Below, piece after piece: positions 1 through 4,926 of a DNA stretch of 16,294 nt (positions are counted from its first letter, which is position 1; each line of letters opens with the position of its first letter). Below the pieces are notes generated by a model. The model did no database searches. It was not told the origin of the DNA and saw nothing but the letters and a program-made list of their open reading frames with translations. Source of the DNA: CAWUEX02 sp963921305 (lineage in GTDB: Bacteria; Pseudomonadota; Alphaproteobacteria; Rhodospirillales; Rhodospirillaceae); assembly GCA_963921305.4 (NCBI GenBank), contig CAWUEX030000004.1:1-16294 (forward strand), in the 5' to 3' direction. The position numbers were made by a program, and so were the translations under genes.

Positions 1-717
1 AGAGATTGTTACGCTGGTCACCGTCCGCCCGGTCTTGTGAAGCGTGGCTGTCAGTGTCAGGCGTGATAACTGGTTGATCTCGGCGATTGTAGCGTCGATC
101 ACATCCTTTTTGAGATTTGCAAACCGTTTTATCTTGCCGTCTTGCACACCGAGCACGGCCCGCAATTCCGGCACGGTGAAGGTTTTGCAGGCGACATGAT
201 CGAGGTTGACCAGCGATGCAATGTGCTGAAACAGCAGGATTGAATATTTCGACGACAGCGCAAAGACGGTATGGCGATCAAGGATGGCCCAATGGCAGGA
301 CAGCGCGGCCATTTCCCGGAATGCGCCACCGAACCACCACGCAACAAGCAAATCGTCGCTAACCTCGTGGCGGTAGTCGAGCTTGGCCCGATCAAGAAAA
401 CCGCCGATGATTTCGCACTGGGCTTCGGTATCGTCGAAGATCATCACGGCCCCCGCGAGTTGGGCAAATAGTTTGCGCAGTGTCGGGCGAGAGTGATTGC
501 GCATCCCCTCGATGGCCTTGATGTCGGCAAGGCGAAATTCATGGCGCACATCATCGGCCATGCGCCCCCCGGCCTTGGCAATTAGCAGGTGCATCAGTTT
601 GAGTGCTTCCGCTGATGGAGGGTTTTCGATGTAGACGCCCCGCGCCACCTCTGTGGGCAACACGGATTTGGATGAATCAAAGGCGCGGTCTTGGGCAATT
701 TGAGTGGTGCTGTTCAT
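1..717 (-). CDS. rep: Plasmid replication initiator, Rep_3 family (3' part cut off by window start)
   Basis: First copy of the replication initiator described in full at 4927-5952. The start codon is at 717-715. The window edge removes the last 102 of 341 residues, so this copy holds both winged-helix regions but lacks the C-terminal extension. The truncation is only the edge of the window, not a biological break. The promoter, inverted repeat and iterons lie immediately upstream at 718-823. Confidence 0.93.
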   Translation of the reverse strand, partial: MNSTTQIAQDRAFDSSKSVLPTEVARGVYIENPPSAEALKLMHLLIAKAGGRMADDVRHEFRLADIKAIEGMRNHSRPTLRKLFAQLAGAVMIFDDTEAQCEIIGGFLDRAKLDYRHEVSDDLLVAWWFGGAFREMAALSCHWAILDRHTVFALSSKYSILLFQHIASLVNLDHVACKTFTVPELRAVLGVQDGKIKRFANLKKDVIDATIAEINQLSRLTLTATLHKTGRTVTSVTIS

Positions 718-752
718 GTAGATTTTATAAACATAATAAATCTACCATTCAA
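718..752 (-). promoter_or_regulatory. rep promoter overlapped by an inverted-repeat operator
   Basis: Read on the minus strand, a -35 box TTGAAT (752-747) and a -10 box TATAAA (729-724) are separated by 17 bp. The -10 ends six bases before the rep ATG at 717, so transcription should begin at or next to the A of the start codon, giving a leaderless mRNA. Perfect 8-bp arms GTAGATTT (718-725) and AAATCTAC (738-745) with a 12-bp spacer cover the -10 and most of the spacer. The arm shares GTAG with the iterons read in the same direction, as is known for Rep_3 plasmids where Rep dimers bind an operator related to the iterons. Autorepression is inferred. Other copies: 5953-5987 and 11188-11222. Confidence 0.7.
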
Positions 753-760
753 TATGAGAT

Positions 761-823
761 TGCGTCCCCATTTCCTACCTATGCGTCCCCATTTCCTACC
801 TATGCGTCCCCATTTCCTACTTA
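761..823. repeat. Replication-origin iterons: three 21-bp direct repeats
   Basis: Three head-to-tail 21-bp repeats begin at 761, 782 and 803, each opening with TGCGTCCCCATTTCCTAC. The first two are identical; the third has one C-to-T change at 821. Direct repeats of one and two helical turns next to a Rep_3 gene are the binding sites for the initiator and mark oriV. The AT-rich stretch on the rep side (about 715-760) is a plausible unwinding region. Two weak DnaA-box-like 9-mers (7 of 9 matches to TTATCCACA) lie at 725-733 and 879-887; a clear DnaA box was not found. Three iterons is few for this family. Confidence 0.88.
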
Positions 824-1471
824 TAAACGCTGTAACCCCCAGAAAACCGGGAAAAATTCGGCCATGAACTTATAGAACTTATGAACAAGAAGGGGCGACC
901 AAGCTAAAGAAGCTAAATTTTGGCTTGAATTACCCCTTACGGCCTTCGCTTCGCTACGGCCTAGGCGGCGTCCGCCTGATCGGCGGACAACCCATCCCGG
1001 TCAGTCGCCTAGCGGCTCCTTCCCCAGTCAGGGGGCAAGCCCCCTACGGCGCTCACGCGCCTACCCCCATACGGCTCGGGAAGAGGATCGAGCAGATAGC
1101 CAGTGCTCAAATCGAGAGATTGCGGAACTGGGGACGTTCCCGGCTGGATGGAAGATAGGCCAGAGCACAGGGCAGGAAGCCGGGAGAACGCAAGATCATC
1201 CATTCTCCCGGCAAAGCCCCGGCGATCCGTAGTACCAGAGCCGCCGCCCTTCCCCATGCCTGACGGAGGGCGGTTCTTGACCGTAGCCAGGTCGAGCCGG
1301 AAGGCAAGCGGCAGATCGATCAGCCGACGGCCTTGTCGCCTTCATGAAATGCCATCGGAAAAATCCTTAGGGTGTCATTTCGCCCCGTACCGGAATCGAC
1401 CCGTTCTTGCGCTTCGGTTTGCAATCTGGCTCGATGTAACAAAAATCTAGTTGGCTAAAAAGGGCGCTTTT
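824..1471. other. Gene-free region with a cluster of stem-loops beside the origin
   Basis: No reading frame here looks coding. Near the iterons are short direct repeats: GAACTTATA/GAACTTATG (866-883) and AAGCTAAA twice (901-917). A run of inverted repeats follows: 7-bp arms 961-967 and 1006-1012 enclosing a hairpin with 7-bp arms at 970-976 and 982-988; AGGGGGC/GCCCCCT at 1030-1045; GGCGC/GCGCC at 1048-1061; perfect 10-bp arms GCCGGGAGAA and TTCTCCCGGC at 1179-1188 and 1203-1212; and CCGCCCT/AGGGCGG at 1244-1250 and 1267-1273. None is followed by a T-run, so they do not look like intrinsic terminators. A structured RNA, a single-strand initiation site or an accessory origin element are possibilities, unproven. 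Later copies: 6059-6706 and 11294-11941. Confidence 0.55.
1277..1326 (+). repeat. 50-bp dispersed direct repeat, copy A
   Basis: This stretch, beginning TTGACCGTAG and ending GATCGATCAGCCG, matches 2379-2428 at 46 of 50 positions in the same orientation. The two copies flank the coiled-coil and membrane-protein genes. Here the terminal palindrome is imperfect (CGGCAGATCGATCAGCCG); in copy B it is perfect. Further copies of A: 6512-6561 and 11747-11796. Confidence 0.85.
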
Positions 1472-1708
1472 GTGACTGACAATGTAACGAACGAATTGCT
1501 CCTTGAGCATATGAAACGACTGCAATCGGATATGAGTGCGGTAAAGTCTGATGTGGCACAGATCAAGACCGAACTGGTCGCTGTGAAGACGCATATCGGT
1601 GCCTTGGTGACGTCTTCATCGAACCAAGACGCCACAGTCCTCGACCTATCAAATCGCGTCGAACGTATCGAGCGGCGGCTTGATCTGATCGACATGCCTG
1701 CCGAATAG
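1472..1708 (+). CDS. Small coiled-coil protein of unknown function (78 aa)
   Basis: The product begins (M)TDNVTNELLLEHMKRLQ and continues through an Ala/Lys/Val-rich heptad pattern (about residues 9-45) and a short break to a second amphipathic helix, NRVERIERRLDL, near the C-terminus. This layout, an LEHxKR-type start, central coiled coil and RVERIERRL tail, is familiar among small uncharacterised alphaproteobacterial proteins. It has no signal peptide or membrane segment and is probably a cytoplasmic oligomer. The GTG at 1472 is preferred because AAGGG (1460-1464) sits 7 bases upstream; a TTG at 1451 would add seven residues but has no ribosome-binding site. The gene converges with the membrane-protein gene at 1846-2247, and the pair is enclosed by 50-bp repeats. 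Function is unknown; a regulatory or antitoxin-like role would be speculation. Confidence 0.72.
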   Translation: MTDNVTNELLLEHMKRLQSDMSAVKSDVAQIKTELVAVKTHIGALVTSSSNQDATVLDLSNRVERIERRLDLIDMPAE

Positions 1709-1737
1709 GACCCTGTTCGGCGCAGGGATAATACCGG

Positions 1738-1784
1738 GCCATCGCGTCCAGGCCGGACGGAAACCGGGAAGCGAACGCGATGGC
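1738..1784. other. Inverted repeat between the convergent genes
   Basis: Perfect 10-bp arms, GCCATCGCGT (1738-1747) and ACGCGATGGC (1775-1784), are separated by 27 bp, just past the stop of the coiled-coil gene. A second small hairpin, CGGTTT-GT-AAACCG, lies at 1825-1838 close to the stop of the opposing membrane-protein gene. Either could contribute to transcription termination between the convergent genes, but neither carries a clear T-run. Other copies: 6973-7019 and 12208-12254. Confidence 0.45.
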
Positions 1785-1845
1785 GACCGAGGCTACAAAT
1801 CCAAGGGGTTCCACTGCCTAACGTCGGTTTGTAAACCGCTACAGT

Positions 1846-2247
1846 TTATTCCCAGTACAAATAGGCCATAATCGCTGAGGGCAGCCAGATCAAACAAACC
1901 GCTACGATAGACAGAAGCGCTTCGTCGTAGTGCAAGCCCACGTATACTAACACCCCTATCCAAGTGGTTGTGAATACCATAAATACGCAAACTACTATTT
2001 TTGCATGCGCTTTAGGGAAAAGCTTAAATGTTGCAATGAATGCACAACCTGCGGCAAGCCCTGCTATTAGGAGAGCCTGAAGTATCAACTGCGCTGGCGT
2101 TGCGCCGTATTCCATGTACCCCGGAACAAATATAATTCCATATATATTGAAAATATACGGAAGTATTTTGTTGCATAAAAAATATAAAGAAGCGTGCAGA
2201 ATGCAGCAAAAAATAGAAGCAAATAAAGTTTGCCAAATATTTTTCAC
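1846..2247 (-). CDS. Small integral membrane protein, about four transmembrane helices (133 aa)
   Basis: I do not recognise the family. The protein is strongly hydrophobic, with likely membrane helices near residues 6-26, 52-74, 83-105 and 110-132, a further hydrophobic stretch at about 31-42, and a GAT-P motif before the second helix. Four cysteines lie in or next to the first two hydrophobic segments and the later helices. There is no obvious enzymatic motif. The start is GTG at 2247, with a weak GGA about 8 bases upstream; translation initiation here is uncertain. The gene is clearly more AT-rich than its surroundings, with AT-rich codons such as ATA and TTT, suggesting recent acquisition from another background. 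It faces the coiled-coil gene tail to tail, and both lie between the 50-bp direct repeats. Small membrane proteins on cryptic plasmids can be toxins, immunity or exclusion proteins; nothing in the sequence decides. Confidence 0.7.
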   Translation of the reverse strand: MKNIWQTLFASIFCCILHASLYFLCNKILPYIFNIYGIIFVPGYMEYGATPAQLILQALLIAGLAAGCAFIATFKLFPKAHAKIVVCVFMVFTTTWIGVLVYVGLHYDEALLSIVAVCLIWLPSAIMAYLYWE

Positions 2248-2378
2248 TATAATTTTCCGCTGTCAGCGTCACAGGCGCGCCGATATGTTTTAGCCCGCCC
2301 CGCCGCGATTTCTGCAATCACGATCGGAGGCTTGTCCCACGCGCCCGACCGGCGCAGCGAAAGGAAAACGCGGGCTTG

Positions 2379-2428
2379 TTGACTGTAGACAGGGCGAGCC
2401 GGAAGGCAAGCGGCTGATCGATCAGCCG
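2379..2428 (+). repeat. 50-bp dispersed direct repeat, copy B, with 18-bp perfect palindrome
   Basis: Matches copy A (1277-1326) at 46 of 50 positions. Its end, CGGCTGATCGATCAGCCG (2411-2428), is a perfect 18-bp palindrome, suggesting a dimeric protein site. No terminal inverted repeats or transposase accompany it. Further copies of B: 7614-7663 and 12849-12898. Confidence 0.85.
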
Positions 2429-2509
2429 GGCGCGTTTCGTCCGCTTCGGTATCGAGGTCATGGCGGAGATCGGCGGCCCTTGGGGGCAAAGGCATAACCG
2501 GCATTTTGC

Positions 2510-2541
2510 GCAGCGAAAAATTTTTGCAAATTTTTCGCTGC
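2510..2541. other. Perfect 32-bp hairpin with AT-rich stem core
   Basis: Perfect 14-bp arms, GCAGCGAAAAATTT (2510-2523) and AAATTTTTCGCTGC (2528-2541), are separated by only TTGC. On either strand the stem has a GC base and a run of five T within the distal arm. It could act as a bidirectional transcription barrier or as a protein-binding or cruciform site; the T-run is inside the stem rather than after it, unlike a standard intrinsic terminator. Other copies: 7745-7776 and 12980-13011. Confidence 0.7.
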
Positions 2542-2634
2542 CTGTAGTCACCTCGAAACCCGCCCGCGATCTGGCGGCAGATCGAGGCACCCGCCGACCG
2601 CCACCAGAACGGCGCTATGCGGCGACTGGGGGCC

Positions 2635-3258
2635 AGCGTAGAGCGCGATGAGCGGTTTCCGAGGGGTAGGGTACCCGGCAGGCCCTCGACGCGCCCAGAG
2701 CGGCTTCCAGCGGTATTCCTGAGCGCCGTAGAGCGCGATGAGCGGTTACCGGGGGGGGTAGGGTACCCGGCGGCCCTCGACGCGTCCCAGATCGGTGTTT
2801 CCTGCTGACGGTGAGCGCCGTAGAGCGCGATGAGCGATTTCCGGGGGGTAGGGTACCCGGCGGCCCTCGACGCGTCCCAGATCGGTGTTTCCTGCTGACG
2901 GTGAGCGCCGTAGAGCGCGATGAGCGATTTCCGGGGGGTAGGGTACCCGGCGGCCCTCGACGCGTCCCAGATCGGTGTTTCCTGCTGACGGTGAGCGCCG
3001 TAGAGCGCGATGAGCGATTTCCGGGGGGTAGGGTACCCGGCGGCCCTCGACGCGTCCCAGATCGGTGTTTCCTGCTGACGGTGAGCGCCGTAGAGCGCGA
3101 TGAGCGGTTTCCGGGGGGTAGGGTACCCGGCGGCCCTCGACGCGTCCCAGATCGGTGTTTCCTGCTGACGGTGAGCGCCGTAGAGCGCGATGAGCGGTTT
3201 CCGGGGGGGGGGGGGTAGGGTACCCGGCAGGCCCTCGACGCGCCCCGAACGGCTTCCA
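2635..3258. repeat. Tandem array of seven copies of a roughly 90-bp repeat
   Basis: The core GTAGAGCGCGATGAGCG starts at 2638, 2728, 2820, 2910, 3000, 3090 and 3180. Spacing is 90 bp except where the internal G-run is longer (8 G in the second copy, giving 92; 13 G in the last copy). Each copy has the palindrome GGGTACCC and GGCCCTCGACGCG. The five inner copies share the tail CAGATCGGTGTTTCCTGCTGACG, nearly identical throughout, whereas the two outermost copies share a different tail ending GGCTTCCAGC. This is the pattern of an inner unit expanded between two older flanks. Because 90 is a multiple of three, the array stays open in several frames, but this is incidental. It lies directly 3' of the protease-like gene. 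A role in partition, recombination or structure is possible but unproven. Confidence 0.95.
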
Positions 3259-3264
3259 GCCCCG

Positions 3265-4728
3265 TTATTGGAAGGCCTTGTACCAGCTGCCGGATGGCGT
3301 CTGCTTCCAGACACCCGGTCCGCTGAAGCGCGTTTTCGGCGACGCCGCCGCTTCCCAGCCCCAGGCGCGGATCACCTGATCAAACACCTCGGCACCGGTC
3401 GTTCCCTTTTCCATCGTGAACAGAGCCCTGCGTCCGTTGCCATAGGCGACTGCCAGGTCGATCCAGTTGCGGTCGCGCATCAGGCTCAGATTGAGTTCCA
3501 CCGCTTCGGAAAAATCGTTCAGCGCGATCATGAAGAAACTGTCGGTAATCTTGGCAGGCACCGCGGTCAGCCGGTCTCCGGTATCCTCTTCCGTCTGCTT
3601 CATGGCGAAGTTCTGGATGGACCGGATGCCGTTGCCGTCGAACGATTCTCCCAGCACGAAGATAATTTCGATGATGTGACTGGCCGGCAGCGAGCCGTCG
3701 GCATTGCGCTTGATGGTCATGATGGCGCTGAGACCCTTGCTGGGGACCTCGATATTCGCCTGGATAGCCGGTTCCGGCGGCAGGTCATCGCCGGGTGATT
3801 CGCGCACGATGTTCCATACGACTCGTCCATCGTCCGCGGTTGTCCTGCTGGCCGTCAGTTCCTCATAGAGGATCATCTTCTCGCCCCTCGGAACAAACCT
3901 GAGGACGGGAAGTTTATGAGGGAGGGGGGCTTCGGGCCGTGGCGTGGGCACAGGCGGGTTTTTTGCCCGCGTTGCCAGTTTGCGCGTCCGCTTTCGCGAC
4001 ACTGGTGGACGGCGCAGGAAGCCCCGTTGAGCCATCGGAGCCGGCGGCTTCGATGCCGGCGGCGGCCTGACCAACTCGATCTTCGGCAGAACCGGCATCT
4101 GTTCTGATGTTGGCACCCTGCCGGTGGTCACATTGTAGGTTAGCATCTCTTCGCGGGTCAGAAATCGAATGTCATCTGATTCGATCTGCAGGGCCAAGCT
4201 CAGGAGACCGGTGTCCACGCCCATCTCCCCCATATATTCGATGAGTTTCGCGGTGATTTCCTGCACGGTCGACACAGCCACCTTGGATTCGGGGATTGCT
4301 TTCGCAAACCATACCTTGTGAACCCCGATGGATCCGGGTTCGGCAAATCTGATTGATCCCCCCATGAACGCATAGGCACAGGCAGACATGCACGAATTAT
4401 CGCGCTCCTGAAACGTCGCGAGGTCGAAACTGCGGATTTCCCGGCCCAGCTCTAGAGCCTTGAGGATCATACCGCCACGGCTGCTGAAGGTCAGCGCCTG
4501 CGGATTGTGCCGGATGACAGCCGCACGAAATTCCCCGACGTCATCGGATTTCTCGAAACTGCCATCAACGACCAGATACCGAAACCCGTCAACCGTTTTT
4601 TCGAGATAGGACAGATCGGCCAAGGCTGGTTTGCCCGAAACGGCCAGAAGCAGCGTCAGCCAAGTCAATCGTCGAAGCGTGCCCAATCGATCCCCCCCAA
4701 CCAAACCTATTATACCCGATCTCGGCAT
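3265..4728 (-). CDS. Exported ClpP/crotonase-fold protease-like protein with C-terminal domain of unknown function (487 aa)
   Basis: A hydrophobic segment (about residues 21-31) after RR, followed by AxA at 35-37, is a signal peptide, placing the mature protein in the periplasm. Residues about 45-205 resemble periplasmic ClpP/crotonase-fold proteins (COG3904-like): SSRGG at 82-86 as the oxyanion strand, CMSAC with likely nucleophile Ser115, and GVHK with likely catalytic His137. An acidic third residue is probably Asp172, Asp185 or Asp186. Residues about 215-275 are a Pro/Arg/Lys-rich linker. Residues about 280-487 form a separate domain (KMILYEEL, PASHIIEIIF, NWIDLAVAYGNGRRALFTMEKG) of a kind I associate with uncharacterised Hyphomicrobiales proteins. 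The ATG at 4728 lacks a ribosome-binding site. A TTG at 4686 gives a more normal 23-residue signal peptide, has a G7 run just upstream, and follows a TATAAT at 4714-4709, so 473 aa may be the true length. Substrate unknown; protease activity is inferred from the fold. Confidence 0.85.
   Translation of the reverse strand: MPRSGIIGLVGGDRLGTLRRLTWLTLLLAVSGKPALADLSYLEKTVDGFRYLVVDGSFEKSDDVGEFRAAVIRHNPQALTFSSRGGMILKALELGREIRSFDLATFQERDNSCMSACAYAFMGGSIRFAEPGSIGVHKVWFAKAIPESKVAVSTVQEITAKLIEYMGEMGVDTGLLSLALQIESDDIRFLTREEMLTYNVTTGRVPTSEQMPVLPKIELVRPPPASKPPAPMAQRGFLRRPPVSRKRTRKLATRAKNPPVPTPRPEAPLPHKLPVLRFVPRGEKMILYEELTASRTTADDGRVVWNIVRESPGDDLPPEPAIQANIEVPSKGLSAIMTIKRNADGSLPASHIIEIIFVLGESFDGNGIRSIQNFAMKQTEEDTGDRLTAVPAKITDSFFMIALNDFSEAVELNLSLMRDRNWIDLAVAYGNGRRALFTMEKGTTGAEVFDQVIRAWGWEAAASPKTRFSGPGVWKQTPSGSWYKAFQ
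4687..4714 (-). promoter_or_regulatory. Candidate -10 box and G-rich ribosome-binding site for the protease-like gene
   Basis: On the minus strand a consensus TATAAT (4714-4709) lies 22 bases before the TTG at 4686, with a seven-G run (4698-4692) in between. No convincing -35 box is found 16-18 bp upstream, so this rests on the -10 alone. If used, it would put the ATG at 4728 outside the transcript and make TTG the start. Other copies: 9922-9949 and 15157-15184. Confidence 0.35.
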
Positions 4729-4839
4729 GTTGCGCTTCGTCTGCCAGTTTCACCATACGACGAACAGTCGAGGTTCAGGAATGGCCGATGGCCGATCGGC
4801 GGCCACCCGAATGTGGTAACGATGGTTCCGATACCTGCA

Positions 4840-4870
4840 AGGGCGCACTTACGAGTTGCGATGCAACTCG
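4840..4870 (-). other. Origin of transfer, MOBQ/RSF1010 type (oriT)
   Basis: Read on the minus strand, perfect 8-bp arms CGAGTTGC and GCAACTCG with a 3-base loop (4870-4852) are followed at once by TAAGTGCGCCCT (4851-4840). That 12-mer is the conserved nick region of RSF1010/R1162-type (MOBQ) transfer origins, and an inverted repeat directly 5' of it is the known arrangement recognised by MobA-type relaxases. It lies between the rep stop and the start of the protease-like gene. No relaxase gene is present, so mobilisation would need one in trans. A 14-bp palindrome, ACCGGGATCCCGGT (4879-4892), lies just beyond the stem and a small hairpin at 4789-4805 on the other side. Confidence 0.85.
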
Positions 4871-4926
4871 GTTCAAAAACCGGGATCCCGGTCTATCCGC
4901 AGCGCCAAAAAAACCCCGCGCAACAG

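Larger units (their letters stand above)
2248..2634. other. Gene-free spacer with repeat copy B and a long hairpin
   Basis: Frames are open on both strands, but none has a supported start, codon character or recognisable product. The stretch holds the 50-bp repeat copy B (2379-2428) and the perfect hairpin at 2510-2541. It returns abruptly to GC-rich composition after the AT-rich membrane-protein gene. Later copies: 7483-7869 and 12718-13104. Confidence 0.5.

Noticed and set aside
603..875. Plus-strand frame translating the iterons into a repeated peptide
   Set aside because: The 21-bp iteron is a multiple of three and so gives a repeated peptide by accident; the region is the origin and antisense to rep.
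925..1450. Overlapping plus- and minus-strand frames of 66-115 codons in the stem-loop region
   Set aside because: They conflict with one another, follow the inverted repeats and have no ribosome-binding sites or familiar protein features.
1277..2428. Insertion sequence or transposon made of the 50-bp repeats and the genes between
   Set aside because: The repeats are direct, there is no transposase or recombinase gene and no terminal inverted repeats, so only a repeat-flanked module is claimed.
2318..2590. Minus-strand 90-codon frame over repeat B and the hairpin
   Set aside because: It runs through the 50-bp repeat and the perfect hairpin and has no supported start; more likely non-coding.
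2811..3218. Plus-strand 135-codon repetitive frame in the array
   Set aside because: Same artefact of a 90-bp period; no start signal and no protein-like character beyond the repeat.
2635..3258. Possible CRISPR array
   Set aside because: The whole 90-bp unit is conserved, with no unique spacers of uniform length and no cas genes nearby.
2247..3314. Long minus-strand open frame (355 codons) across the 90-bp array
   Set aside because: It is open only because the repeat length is a multiple of three; the 8-G copy shifts its frame, the plus strand is equally open, and it overlaps the end of the protease-like gene.
3190..3798. Plus-strand 202-codon frame
   Set aside because: Shadow of the protease-like gene on the opposite strand, starting in the array.
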